From an uncultured Bacteroidota bacterium (lineage in GTDB: Bacteria; Bacteroidota; Bacteroidia; Chitinophagales; Saprospiraceae): DNA of 54,948 nt. A model generated the notes under the pieces. The model was not told the DNA's origin, did not search any database, and saw only the letters and a list, made by a program, of their open reading frames with translations. A program made the position numbers and the translations under genes. Each line of letters opens with the position of its first letter. Position 1 is the stretch's first letter. This document shows positions 9,464 to 18,427 of the stretch, piece after piece. The stretch is taken from positions 1 through 54,948 of the forward strand of contig CALMWS010000315.1 in NCBI GenBank assembly GCA_937870795.1. Reading direction: 5' to 3'.

Positions 9464-10054
9464 ATGAAACAGCACCTATTAAGCAGTATTATTTTGGTCT
9501 TAACGACTTTGATACTATTTTCATGTAAGCAAGAAAAATCGGAAGAAAGTAAGATTGCGTTCATTAAAAAGAATGAAGTGCATTTTGAAAATGGCAGCAC
9601 ACTTCAACTCGGAGACAGTCTATCAAAAGTCTATTTTCTTATCCGGCATGCAGAGAAAGATACTCAAAAAATGGATCCTCCTCTTAATGAGGCCGGTAAA
9701 TTGCGGGCTACAAAACTTACCCAAATGCTTAGACAGTCCTGGCTGGATGCTGTGTATACAACACTTACAGCAAGAACAATGATGACGGTTGACAGCATCA
9801 CACAATACAAAGGGCTTGTCAACAATATTTATACAACCTCCAACATGAAGGAGACCTTTACAGAAGTAGCTGCTTCTCCCAACATCAATCGAGTACTCAT
9901 TGTTGGGCATTCCAACACTATTCCGCCACTGGCCAATTTTTTAGCAGGCAGAACACATTTTAACAAAACCATAGATGAAAAAGCTTACGACAATTTCATC
10001 ATAGTAGTGCAGAAAAAGGACAGTACAAAACAAGTATATGAATTGAAGTATTAA
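9464..10054 (+). CDS. Histidine phosphatase-superfamily lipoprotein
   Basis: This is a 196-residue protein with a lipoprotein signal (TLILFSC, Cys21), so it should be anchored in an envelope membrane. The histidine-phosphatase core is visible: LIRHAEKD with Arg61 and the phospho-acceptor His62, and the second catalytic His in VGHSNTIPP (about residue 148). NEAGKLRA is also typical. The branch resembles SixA/phosphoglycerate mutase-like phosphatases; the substrate is unknown. It follows lysA by 10 bp. Its stop overlaps the stop of the convergent gamma-glutamyltransferase gene by 4 bases, so no room exists for a separate terminator. Confidence 0.83.
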   Translation: MKQHLLSSIILVLTTLILFSCKQEKSEESKIAFIKKNEVHFENGSTLQLGDSLSKVYFLIRHAEKDTQKMDPPLNEAGKLRATKLTQMLRQSWLDAVYTTLTARTMMTVDSITQYKGLVNNIYTTSNMKETFTEVAASPNINRVLIVGHSNTIPPLANFLAGRTHFNKTIDEKAYDNFIIVVQKKDSTKQVYELKY

Positions 10055-11748
10055 TAGCCCCTGGCATGATCATCGCCTCGAGGATCGGCACCACCCTGCA
10101 GTCGGCCATCGGGCAATACAAGAATGGCTTCTAATCTTCCAAAGGGTTTTCTTTCTTTAAATTGGTGTCCCATTTTTTTCAATTTTTGAATAACCAATGT
10201 ATCAAAGCCGCCTCTTTCGATTTGTATGCTATCCGGCTTCCATTGGTGGTGAAACCGGGGTTTAGCAACAGCTGTATGTGCATCCATGCCATATTCAATC
10301 ACATTGATGAGGGCTTGAAATACACTGGTGATGATGGTTGAACCTCCCGGCGTACCCACCACCATGAATAACTTTCCATTCTTCTCTACAATGGTGGGTG
10401 TCATAGAAGACAACATTCTCTTACCGGGTTCAATTTTATTTGCTTCCGCCCCTATCAATCCATACAAATTGGCTACACCTGGTTTGATTGAAAAATCATC
10501 CATTTCATTATTGAGTAAAAACCCGGCATCACCTACTACCACAGATGAGCCATATGCACCATTCAAAGTAGTAGTCACGGCCACCGCATTGCCTTCTTCA
10601 TCCACAATGCTCAGATGGGTTGTTTCTTCATGTTCAGCCTGCCCCAGTCCTGCCTGTATAACTTTGGAGGATGAAGCTTTATTGACATCAAAATCACTCA
10701 TTCTATCCGCAGCATAAATGGAATCAATTAATGCGGATACAGGAACCGGATAAAAATCTGCATCACCCAGATGTTTTGCCCTGTCTGCATATACACGCCG
10801 CTCAGCTTCTACCATCAAGTGCATCATGGCCGCATCATGAAATGGCATCGTTTTGAAGTCAAAAGACTCAACACACTTAAGCAGTTGAATTAAGGCGACA
10901 CCTCCACTTGAAGGGGGAGGCATAGAATAAACTTTAAAAGTCTTGTATTGGGTGGATAAAGTAACACGCCACTTTGCCCTGTAATTTTCCAAATCCCTGG
11001 CAGAAATAACACCTTTACCACGCTGCATTTCTGATACAATTTTTTGGGCCGTAACCCCTTTGTAAAACCCATCCACACCCTGATCGCGAATGAGCTCTAA
11101 CGTAATGGCAAGTTCTTCTTGTTTCAGCACATCTCCGGCCTTCCAGATTTTGGATGTAAAAATGGTAGGACTTGTGTTTACTTTTTCAAAAAGCGATCGC
11201 TGTTCGTTTAAATTTTTAGCCTCCCTCTCTGTAAGGGCAACACCCTCCCTGGCAAGATCGATGGCGGGTTGCACCAAAATTTTCCAGTTTTTTAACTTAC
11301 TAAATTTTTCATACGATGCCCATAAGCCCGCTACCGTTCCCGGCACACCTGCGGCCAGGTGGCCATGCTGGCTTAAATCGCTAAGTGCATTACCAAGACT
11401 GTCGAGGTACATGTCTTTTTTTGCAGCAGCTGGCGCCATCTCTCTATAATCAAGAGCTGAAACTTTGCCATCTGCCGTGCGCACTACCATAAAACCTCCA
11501 CCTCCCAAATTTCCTGCTACAGGGTAACAAACGGCCAATGCCAATTGAACAGCAATAGAAGCATCAATTGCGTTGCCACCCTTTTTCAAGACAGAAACAC
11601 CTACTTCCGTAGCCAGGGGATGTGCGGTCACTACCATGCCGTGCTCTGAAGTAGCGGTTTTTTGGGGTGTATCTGGAATATGAGGACCCCTCTTTTGGCA
11701 CGAAAAGCTTACAAAAGTCAGTAGTAATAAAAAAAGAACCGCCTTCAT
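10051..11748 (-). CDS. ggt: Gamma-glutamyltransferase (lipoprotein)
   Basis: This 565-residue precursor of an Ntn-hydrolase cleaves or transfers gamma-glutamyl groups from glutathione-like substrates. The N-terminus is a lipoprotein signal (TFVSFSC, Cys17) rather than the soluble periplasmic signal of the E. coli enzyme, so it is probably membrane-tethered. The family signatures are present: HPLATEVGVSVLKKGGNAIDA, PVAGNLGGGGFMV, and the autoprocessing/nucleophile site EETTHLSIVD with the likely nucleophile Thr376. Substrate-loop motifs include NNEMDDFS, SSMTPTIV and GTPGGSTI. It lies 54 bp downstream of the ABC permease on the same strand and could share that transcript. The stop overlaps that of the convergent phosphatase. 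Confidence 0.92.
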   Translation of the reverse strand: MKAVLFLLLLTFVSFSCQKRGPHIPDTPQKTATSEHGMVVTAHPLATEVGVSVLKKGGNAIDASIAVQLALAVCYPVAGNLGGGGFMVVRTADGKVSALDYREMAPAAAKKDMYLDSLGNALSDLSQHGHLAAGVPGTVAGLWASYEKFSKLKNWKILVQPAIDLAREGVALTEREAKNLNEQRSLFEKVNTSPTIFTSKIWKAGDVLKQEELAITLELIRDQGVDGFYKGVTAQKIVSEMQRGKGVISARDLENYRAKWRVTLSTQYKTFKVYSMPPPSSGGVALIQLLKCVESFDFKTMPFHDAAMMHLMVEAERRVYADRAKHLGDADFYPVPVSALIDSIYAADRMSDFDVNKASSSKVIQAGLGQAEHEETTHLSIVDEEGNAVAVTTTLNGAYGSSVVVGDAGFLLNNEMDDFSIKPGVANLYGLIGAEANKIEPGKRMLSSMTPTIVEKNGKLFMVVGTPGGSTIITSVFQALINVIEYGMDAHTAVAKPRFHHQWKPDSIQIERGGFDTLVIQKLKKMGHQFKERKPFGRLEAILVLPDGRLQGGADPRGDDHARGY

Positions 11749-11802
11749 TTTTGTTCAAAAATAGGAAAGTACCATCAAATTGTAAAACTTAATATTCTGC
11801 TG

Positions 11803-12615
11803 TCAAATGTCTTTTTTCATAAAAATCCACCACGACAATGAAATAAAAAGTGCAATGTACAAAGCAGAAAAACCCAAAGCTTCGGTATGGGAAAGCAGGA
11901 TTTTGAAGCCCCATTCCTTTTCCAACCATACATCAGGCAGCTTAAAAAATGGGTTGGGCATCAAATCCTCTACTACATTCATTGGATAAAACAAGGTGGA
12001 TCTGTTGTTAAAATAATAGAGATGGATGGCCCTGATTACGGGCTCAATAAACATAATGTATGAAAAGTAAACAAGTATAGCAAGTGTTCCTTTACGTATC
12101 CATACAGCTACAAAAAAAGCAAAACTCAAATAACCAAGGCACATCATAAAAAATCTGGGTATGGCAAAGTTGTTGTCCCATATTATTTCAAAATCATAGC
12201 CATCTGTGTGAATAAGACCCAATAAAATAGAGGAAACTACGTACATTAGTGTAGCCACAAATGAAAGTGACAGCAATACCGATATTTTAGACATCCAGTA
12301 TTCCTTTCTTGTAAGTCCGTTTATGATAGATTGGCGTTGAGTTCGATTGGACACTTCAGAAGTAATCATATAGACCATCATGAAGCCCAAACAAAAAGAA
12401 ACAAACCAATTGCCTACATAACCCTGATAATCCCAGACAGTAGGGAATTCGTAAAAAGTAATACTACCCGGCATGGGCGGTGGGACGTTGGCAAACACCT
12501 TCTTGCCAGTAAGAATGATCAGAGGAAACAAAGCCACGAAGATGGCCGAAAGCGCTATGACAACGCTGTTTTTCCTGAATTTAAGCCACTCTAGTTTCAA
12601 TAATGTTCTCATCAT
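11803..12615 (-). CDS. ABC transporter permease (ABC-2 type)
   Basis: This 270-residue membrane protein has about six hydrophobic helices. It starts with the LKLEWLKFRKNS segment typical of ABC-2/gliding-type permeases, followed by a first helix, a periplasmic loop, and an RTQRQSIINGLTRKEYWMSK cytoplasmic segment. Its ATG overlaps the stop of the ATPase gene (ATGA), so it is the dedicated partner of that ATPase. The substrate is unknown; such pairs usually export lipids, peptides or antibiotics. The architecture supports an exporter and the absence of a binding-protein gene argues against an importer. Confidence 0.85.
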   Translation of the reverse strand: MMRTLLKLEWLKFRKNSVVIALSAIFVALFPLIILTGKKVFANVPPPMPGSITFYEFPTVWDYQGYVGNWFVSFCLGFMMVYMITSEVSNRTQRQSIINGLTRKEYWMSKISVLLSLSFVATLMYVVSSILLGLIHTDGYDFEIIWDNNFAIPRFFMMCLGYLSFAFFVAVWIRKGTLAILVYFSYIMFIEPVIRAIHLYYFNNRSTLFYPMNVVEDLMPNPFFKLPDVWLEKEWGFKILLSHTEALGFSALYIALFISLSWWIFMKKDI

Positions 12616-13514
12616 TTGGTTTTATTTTGACTTCGGGTAATTTCCAGGAACTCCTCTTCTAATCTCTGTTTCCTTAGCACCAGATGGTTGACATAAATGC
12701 CCTTTTCAACTAGTGCCCTATTGATGGCGGAAGCCGATATTTGCGGCTGTACAGTGCATTCAATATACGACTTTTTGGCGGATGTAATTTCGATGCCTTC
12801 CATCTCATCAAGCGCAGCTACAAGGGCTTTTAAATCGTCGCTACCGATCTCACCCAACAGGTTATCATTGAGCATGGCTCCAACCGGGCCAGATGCCAGC
12901 AAAACACCATTCTTCATTATTCCTACGTGGGAGCAAATTTTTTCTACTTCATCCAGGATGTGACTAGCCATGATTACAGTTTTACCTGAATCTGCAATTC
13001 TCCTGAGGATTTGCCTGACCTCTGCTATACCTTGAGGATCCAGGCCATTGGTAGGTTCATCAAAAATCAGTACTTCCGGGTCCCCTATGAGGGTAGCCGC
13101 AATGGCCAGGCGTTGTTTCATGCCTAGTGAATACGTAGAAAATTTACTTTCCTTACGGTGCCATAGATCTACAGTTTTGAGCAGGCTTTCATAATCTGGA
13201 TTCGACACCCCTTTGATCAGGGCCACGATCTCTAGATTGTCAATTGCATTGAGGTAAGGATAAAAATTGGGGGTCTCAAGTATGGCGCCTATTTTCACCC
13301 GATGCTTGTCGCCATATTCCCCTCCAAACCACGAAAATGATCCTGAGTCATATTTCAATATACCCAGAATTACAGCCAGTGTGGTGGTCTTGCCACTTCC
13401 GTTCGGCCCCAAAAGACCAAAAACCATACCCTGGGATATGGTGAGATTTAAATCATTGACAGCTTTTATCCTGCCATATGATTTATGTAAATTCTTTATT
13501 TGTAGTATTTCCAT
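12612..13514 (-). CDS. ABC transporter ATP-binding protein
   Basis: This 300-residue cytoplasmic ATPase has Walker A GPNGSGKTT (residues 36-43), a signature motif in the variant form YSLGMKQRL, Walker B LIFDEPTNGLD and the H-loop MASHILDE. A C-terminal extension of about 80 residues, common in ABC-2 exporters of the CcmA/NatA type, follows. It overlaps the permease gene by 4 bases. Upstream (13515-13649) no TAnnTTTG element was found, so the promoter is undetermined. Confidence 0.92.
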   Translation of the reverse strand: MEILQIKNLHKSYGRIKAVNDLNLTISQGMVFGLLGPNGSGKTTTLAVILGILKYDSGSFSWFGGEYGDKHRVKIGAILETPNFYPYLNAIDNLEIVALIKGVSNPDYESLLKTVDLWHRKESKFSTYSLGMKQRLAIAATLIGDPEVLIFDEPTNGLDPQGIAEVRQILRRIADSGKTVIMASHILDEVEKICSHVGIMKNGVLLASGPVGAMLNDNLLGEIGSDDLKALVAALDEMEGIEITSAKKSYIECTVQPQISASAINRALVEKGIYVNHLVLRKQRLEEEFLEITRSQNKTK

Positions 13515-13649
13515 GAATGGATGATTGTTTTGTTTTTAAACCAGATCATGTGATACTGATTGTTTGACTATATAAAAATAACGAATCAAAGTCTTGGATC
13601 ACTGTAATTTTCGATTATCGAAGGAAAAAATACGATTTAGGATGTCCCG

Positions 13650-14480
13650 TCAGGCATCAACGAACAATGGAAAGGTCAATTTATTCTTGTCTGTGTTTAG
13701 GGGCAATTGAGCAAAAAGCATGTCAACGCCTTTGAGTCCATCGGGGCCCAAATCGATAGAGCGTTGATTTACGTAAAGAGAAATATGGGCGTCTACAACT
13801 TCTTTTTTCATTTCCTGGGCATGATCCATAATAAACGGAAGGCTGATTTCAGGGTGGTTGAAGGCGTATTGAACACTTTCAGCCACCAATCGATTGACAG
13901 CAGTTTTAACTTCTTCCGGAAAAGAACGCTTAATCACAATACCCCCTAAGGGTATAGGTGTATGGGTTTCTTCTTCCCAAAATTCTCCTAAGTCCTTTAT
14001 TAAAAACAGCCCTTTATCACGATAAGTAAATCTACTTTCATGAATAATAAGTCCGGCATCAAATTCACCAGATAACACCCTATCTTCAATGTCTGAGAAC
14101 AAAACCTCTTTTTTATTATTCAAAAAAGGAAAGGCTTTTGACATCAAAAAATGAGCCGTGGTGTGCCAACCAGGAATGGCAATTTTGCTGTCTGCGTCAG
14201 GCACAAATCCAGCCCTGGCAGCTACCAATAACGGTCCGCAATTGTGGCCCAATGCCCCTCCACTGCGCAGCATTTGGTAAACATGGGTCATCTGGGTAAA
14301 TGCATAATAACTAAGCTTGGTTACATCAAAACTTCCTTTGGCGGCTTCTCTGTTGAGTTGCTCCACATCCATCAACTCAAACTGAAACTGCAAGCCATTC
14401 GTATTTATGCGATGATTGTAAATAGCATCAAAGATGAAAGTATCGTTGGGGCAGGGAGAAATGCCTATTGTAAGTGTCAT
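13650..14480 (-). CDS. mqnD: 1,4-dihydroxy-6-naphthoate synthase (menaquinone, futalosine pathway)
   Basis: This 276-residue protein belongs to the periplasmic-binding-protein-fold MqnA/MqnD family. The N-terminus GISPCPNDTFIFDAI is characteristic of MqnD, as are DVTKLSYYAF, GHNCGPLL and the IPLGGIVIKR segment. MqnD converts cyclic dehypoxanthine futalosine to 1,4-dihydroxy-6-naphthoate in the cytoplasm, so the organism probably makes menaquinone by the futalosine route. The ATG overlaps the stop of the DUF4350 gene (ATGA), making it the last gene of a membrane-protein operon and not part of a mqn cluster. The stop lies 135 bp before the next gene on the same strand. Confidence 0.9.
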   Translation of the reverse strand: MTLTIGISPCPNDTFIFDAIYNHRINTNGLQFQFELMDVEQLNREAAKGSFDVTKLSYYAFTQMTHVYQMLRSGGALGHNCGPLLVAARAGFVPDADSKIAIPGWHTTAHFLMSKAFPFLNNKKEVLFSDIEDRVLSGEFDAGLIIHESRFTYRDKGLFLIKDLGEFWEEETHTPIPLGGIVIKRSFPEEVKTAVNRLVAESVQYAFNHPEISLPFIMDHAQEMKKEVVDAHISLYVNQRSIDLGPDGLKGVDMLFAQLPLNTDKNKLTFPLFVDA

Positions 14481-15724
14481 GAAACTCGGTTGGTATTGTA
14501 AACAAACTCATTGATCATCTGGTTCGCTGCTTTTAAATATCCATCAGAAACAGTAGCCAAAGCTTTAGACTGCAAGGCAAAACGTGAAATCCGCTCCAGT
14601 TTTTCAAGATCAAAATCCGCCATAAGGCTTAAAGCATGGATAGCATGAGGGCTCCAATCGAAATCTCTTATACCGTATCTGTAAAAGATAAAAGTATTGA
14701 GCCATTTGATTTTTTTATCCAACAACTGACTGTTGTCCCGGGCAGATAGATAAACCGATGCCAGCATTTTTATAAACTCCATGGATTCATTGCCCGGTGG
14801 CTGCCAAACAGGTATGGCTCTTTGCTTTCTTTTAATGGAAAATATAAAAAACAAAAGTACTCCTGCCATCAGAAAGTAATAAGTGTATCTCAAAAGATCG
14901 TGTTTCAAAACTTCATACATCGGACTTTTTTCCACTCTGGCAAAGTGTGAACCACTCAGATTGGCATCGGCCATTTCGCCCAAGGCTCTTTCAGTAAAAA
15001 ATAAATCCTGCATAAAACGGCCATTACCCAATAAATTCAAAAGATAATCTACTTGAGATTTACTGCCATGGGTTAACCCAAAATTACTAAAAACTACTGG
15101 CAAACTGTGCACAAGCAACTGACCTCTGCCCAGGTTAATTTTCAGCGCAAATAATCTGTTGTCATTGTCTTGCAACATGAGGGTATCATACGACAACATA
15201 TTTATCAGTACCTCATGATTGGAAGAATCCCCCGCCTTAAGCTCCAGATGTGACAAAGGAAGTTTAGGCATCACATCATGCCAACAATTGCTGAATTTAT
15301 TATTTGCCCATTGACATACGCGCACTGAATCAGAGAATGTGGCTACGTTAAAATTCCAGTTTAGATTCAAAGAATCTTCTGCTGTGGCATTGGCTGATGA
15401 TGCTGAAAGTACAATATTGCCTCCATTTTTAACAAAATTGAGAAGTTTGTTCATTTCATGCGCAGAAGGATTGAAGCTGGGAGTAATCAGTAATATTGTC
15501 GAATTGAATTTTGAAGCCAGTGTTGTTAAACTATCGGGAATCTGATTATGTGTTGAAATTACGGCTTTTGGTTGTATTGCCTTGTGTAAGAGCGCACAGC
15601 CATAAGGTAGTTTATCTTCGGGGTGATAGGTTGGAGTCCAGTTTTCATTGTGGGGTATGAATAGCCAAAGCAAGGCCAGCAGGCTGCCGTAGATGATGAG
15701 CAATACAGTTTTGCTTAGCTTCAT
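14477..15724 (-). CDS. DUF4350-family membrane protein
   Basis: This 415-residue protein has an N-terminal transmembrane anchor (VLLIIYGSLLALLWLFI), a periplasmic DUF4350-like domain beginning NWTPTYHPEDKLPYGC, and a second transmembrane helix at about residues 270-290 (YYFLMAGVLLFFIFSIKR). A cytoplasmic tail of about 120 residues follows. Proteins of this type are found in Bacteroidota next to DUF4129, SpoIIM-like, MoxR and DUF58 genes, an arrangement linked to envelope or aerotolerance-like functions. No catalytic motif is seen. It overlaps both neighbours by 4 bases, so tight coupling is likely. Confidence 0.75.
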   Translation of the reverse strand: MKLSKTVLLIIYGSLLALLWLFIPHNENWTPTYHPEDKLPYGCALLHKAIQPKAVISTHNQIPDSLTTLASKFNSTILLITPSFNPSAHEMNKLLNFVKNGGNIVLSASSANATAEDSLNLNWNFNVATFSDSVRVCQWANNKFSNCWHDVMPKLPLSHLELKAGDSSNHEVLINMLSYDTLMLQDNDNRLFALKINLGRGQLLVHSLPVVFSNFGLTHGSKSQVDYLLNLLGNGRFMQDLFFTERALGEMADANLSGSHFARVEKSPMYEVLKHDLLRYTYYFLMAGVLLFFIFSIKRKQRAIPVWQPPGNESMEFIKMLASVYLSARDNSQLLDKKIKWLNTFIFYRYGIRDFDWSPHAIHALSLMADFDLEKLERISRFALQSKALATVSDGYLKAANQMINEFVYNTNRVS

Positions 15725-16434
15725 AATTCCATTCCTTTTTCGCTTAAAGTTGAAATGGCAGGCATTGCCAGTTCTTTATATTTAAGGTATGAAATGTGGT
15801 CGGTCAAATGATGGCCAAACCAGGCATCATTGTAGCCTTTCATCAAAGTATTATAAACTTGCTTAATCTGTATGTTTGACAATTCCTTGCTATAATCCAG
15901 GTTCGTTTTGCCAGATTGCCAGACAATCATTTGGTGTTTTTCCAACTGTGAAAGATACTTTATAAACATCCACCTTACAGCTTCTGCCCAGCTTTCTTTT
16001 GACTCAAACAAAGCCAGATTTTCCAGAAATGTATCGTCTTTTTGGGCCTGTTGGTACAACATATCCCATTCGGTATCTGTAGTGCTTGTTGCCGGATTGC
16101 GCTTTTGCATGAAACCCGAAGTAGATAAAAAATAAAACAAAGTCACAAATAAGGCCACAATGGCAACTATTTTGAAATTGTCATTTTTTTGAAGTTCAAT
16201 AAACTTTTTAATTATTGATTGAACAAACGAATTCCATTTCTCTCTCCAGGAAGAGGGAGCACTCAATTGTCTGGGTACAATATAAGTAAAATCATTACTT
16301 TTAAGCGAGGCATTGATAATGGAATCATTAATTAAAACACCTGCTTTTTTTTGAGTAAGGGCAGGTGTCTGCGCCGTCGCCACATTGAAAAACACCATTA
16401 CCAGCAAAAACAGGACATTATTCATCCAATTCAT
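15721..16434 (-). CDS. DUF4129-like membrane protein
   Basis: This 237-residue protein begins with a cleavable signal (LFLLVMVFFNVATA before QTPA). It has a periplasmic stretch, one transmembrane helix at about 90-112 (IVAIVALFVTLFYFLS), and a cytoplasmic C-terminal domain with the DUF4129-like AVRWMFIKYLSQLEKHQMI segment. Its start overlaps the preceding gene by 17 bases and its stop overlaps DUF4350 by 4. The partner role is inferred from context and the molecular function is unknown. ATG 16425 is an alternative start. Confidence 0.75.
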   Translation of the reverse strand: MNWMNNVLFLLVMVFFNVATAQTPALTQKKAGVLINDSIINASLKSNDFTYIVPRQLSAPSSWREKWNSFVQSIIKKFIELQKNDNFKIVAIVALFVTLFYFLSTSGFMQKRNPATSTTDTEWDMLYQQAQKDDTFLENLALFESKESWAEAVRWMFIKYLSQLEKHQMIVWQSGKTNLDYSKELSNIQIKQVYNTLMKGYNDAWFGHHLTDHISYLKYKELAMPAISTLSEKGMEL

Positions 16435-17332
16435 CCACCAATGTTTTACCTATATTGTTGATTCGACTTTCCAAATTGCTGCCATACCGATTGTCGAGTA
16501 AATCATAATATTTCAGGTTGAAACAAATTGTGCTATACCCATTAAAAACAATGTAAACTGCAATTTGAAACATGCTGAGCAAAGTGAATGCTGTCTTCGG
16601 CATTTCAGCATTGGTGCCTTTAGAAATCGCAGAAAAATTTTCGATCACTTGCGCAATTGTAAAAGGGAGGAAAATAAGGCTATGGAATGTATTGACAATG
16701 ATGCCCAATAAAATCATAAAACCAAAAGCTACCCACCATTGGTTTTGTGTAAGTTGCAGGGCTTTTTTTATGGAATCCCAGATACTAACCTGGTAACGAA
16801 TAGCTATAAAACTGGCATAGATGGCACTGTTGATGTACCATAATATTAAAATTGCTGCTATTCCTAAAAAGATGCCACCGGCTATCGGTGATGCAAACAT
16901 CAATAGAAAGCCCAACATTACCAGCATAGCCGGTAAAAGCCAAATCAAAAAACCAATACCAATCATCTTACCCAGTACTGGTCGCAACACTTCCCAAAAT
17001 TCTGAAACGTCTTTAGCATAGTCACCTTTCTGCCGATATACTTCCACCAAAGCAATGACCATCAATTGTGTAGCTAAACTGGCTAGAAGAAATATGACTG
17101 CTACCCCTGAAAAGGCATAAACGGCTGACATGATTGCATCTTCCATGGCCACTCCATTAAAATCACTTAATGCCATGTAATAAATCACAAATGCTACCAG
17201 AAAAAAAGGAAGGGTTATGTAAGCCATACTCCATAACAGCGGTTTCCAGCTTTTGAAAAACAAGATGGCCGAATCTGTCAATACCTCTCCAAAATCCCTT
17301 GCTTTTTCAATAGTAATTTTGTTCGACTCCAT
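16418..17332 (-). CDS. Multi-pass membrane protein of the SpoIIM/DUF4129 operon
   Basis: This 304-residue protein has about six or seven hydrophobic helices. It has an N-terminal cytoplasmic segment (residues 1-30) containing a DFGEVLTDSAILFFKSWKPLLW stretch and an interfacial segment before each pair of helices, and it ends in an acidic cytoplasmic tail (TLVDELDE). It resembles the general glycerophosphodiester phosphodiesterase membrane-domain/DUF975-like group that accompanies SpoIIM-like genes in Bacteroidota. It starts one base after the SpoIIM-like stop and overlaps DUF4129 by 17 bases. No enzyme motif was seen. Confidence 0.68.
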   Translation of the reverse strand: MESNKITIEKARDFGEVLTDSAILFFKSWKPLLWSMAYITLPFFLVAFVIYYMALSDFNGVAMEDAIMSAVYAFSGVAVIFLLASLATQLMVIALVEVYRQKGDYAKDVSEFWEVLRPVLGKMIGIGFLIWLLPAMLVMLGFLLMFASPIAGGIFLGIAAILILWYINSAIYASFIAIRYQVSIWDSIKKALQLTQNQWWVAFGFMILLGIIVNTFHSLIFLPFTIAQVIENFSAISKGTNAEMPKTAFTLLSMFQIAVYIVFNGYSTICFNLKYYDLLDNRYGSNLESRINNIGKTLVDELDE

Positions 17333-17333
17333 G

Positions 17334-18299
17334 TTATACTTTTTCTTTTAGTTGGTTGACTACCATTTTCGGGTAAATGACAAAGTAACCTATGATGAAT
17401 GCAAATGAAATTAAAATTACAAATATTCGGCTTACATCGTACAGGGATTGGTAATGCCTGGTTAAAAAACTCTCCAACATTGCTGCCACTACGATGACAG
17501 GTGTTATGCCCACCATAATGGACAGCCCCCTCCTGGCCTGCATGACCAAGGCAGTAATGCGCGGATAAGTACCCGGAAACAACCACGAATTCCCTATGAT
17601 TATGCCTGCTGCTCCCGCAATAACTATACAAGACAATTCAAGGGCACCATGTAAAAAAATGGTAGTAAAAGCTATCCATCCTAAGCCTTTGGAAACAAAA
17701 TAATACAAAAAACATCCTACCATGATGCCATTAGAGATGAGTATAAACGCGGTAACAAAGGATGAAAGCAGACCTACTGCAAAGGCGAGTAAAGCCACCC
17801 TCACATTGTTGATTCCGATGCCCATAAACATATTGGTCTGAGATTCGGATTTATAAATAGCCAGAGGATCTCCTTTGCGGATGTTTTCTTCTGTTACATC
17901 CACATATTCATCGCTTAATATCTGTCTAACAAATGCAGGGTTCTGCCAGGAACTAAAACCACCAATGACCACACTTATCAAAAAAACAAGCAAGCTCAAC
18001 CGCATAGCAGGGAATGCACCATGCATCACTAACGGAAGATCAACGGTCCAGAAACGAGAAAATGGCTGTGGTTTTTCCTTGTGGCGATAGATGCTATTGT
18101 GAAACCGTGCTGCCAGATTATTGAGGTATTCAATCAGACTGCTGCCGGGATAAGTAGAACGCGCAAAAGCAAGATCTTCAGTGATGCCAACGTATGCATT
18201 GGCCAAATCATCTGCATTCATTTTGGTATTACCCGCCAGGTGTGCTTCCACTTTTTTCCAGGAGGGATCATTCTCAGAAATAAATTGCTGTTCTCTCAA
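17334..18299 (-). CDS. Stage II sporulation protein M-like (DUF95) membrane protein
   Basis: This 321-residue protein starts with about 100 cytoplasmic helical residues (SWKKVEAHLAGN, ADDLANAYVGITEDLAFARS). Five or so transmembrane segments follow, with the SpoIIM-type GIGINNVRVALLAFAVGLL and FLHGALELSCIVIAGAAG motifs. In non-sporulating Bacteroidota this family normally sits with RDD, DUF4129, DUF4350, MoxR and DUF58 genes; here it heads a five-gene operon ending in mqnD. The start codon lies 20 bases downstream of a TATTTTTG -7-like element. Confidence 0.85.
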   Translation of the reverse strand: MREQQFISENDPSWKKVEAHLAGNTKMNADDLANAYVGITEDLAFARSTYPGSSLIEYLNNLAARFHNSIYRHKEKPQPFSRFWTVDLPLVMHGAFPAMRLSLLVFLISVVIGGFSSWQNPAFVRQILSDEYVDVTEENIRKGDPLAIYKSESQTNMFMGIGINNVRVALLAFAVGLLSSFVTAFILISNGIMVGCFLYYFVSKGLGWIAFTTIFLHGALELSCIVIAGAAGIIIGNSWLFPGTYPRITALVMQARRGLSIMVGITPVIVVAAMLESFLTRHYQSLYDVSRIFVILISFAFIIGYFVIYPKMVVNQLKEKV

Positions 18300-18318
18300 G
18301 AAGCTGGGCTATTTTCAA

Positions 18319-18326
18319 CAAAAATA
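18319..18326 (-). promoter_or_regulatory. Candidate -7 element (TATTTTTG) for the SpoIIM-like operon
   Basis: TATTTTTG on the minus strand is 20 bases before the SpoIIM-like ATG. A -33-like TTG (plus-strand CAA at 18351-18353) is spaced 24 bases away, slightly long for the consensus. Confidence 0.38.
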
Positions 18327-18400
18327 ACAAATTTTAAAATTTAATTTCGTCAAACGATGACAATTGATGTGGTTTCAATCCATCTAAAGTTGATAATATC

Positions 18401-18408
18401 TATCTTTG
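18401..18408 (+). promoter_or_regulatory. Candidate -7 element (TATCTTTG) for the PKD/T9SS gene
   Basis: TATCTTTG is an exact TAnnTTTG match 20 bases before ATG 18428. It is divergent from the SpoIIM-like operon promoter about 80 bases away. Confidence 0.5.
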
Positions 18409-18427
18409 GAAGAAATTAGCACATCTT

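Noticed and set aside
10328-10717. Long open frame antisense to gamma-glutamyltransferase
   Set aside because: Shadow of a well-supported gene; no independent start context or motif.
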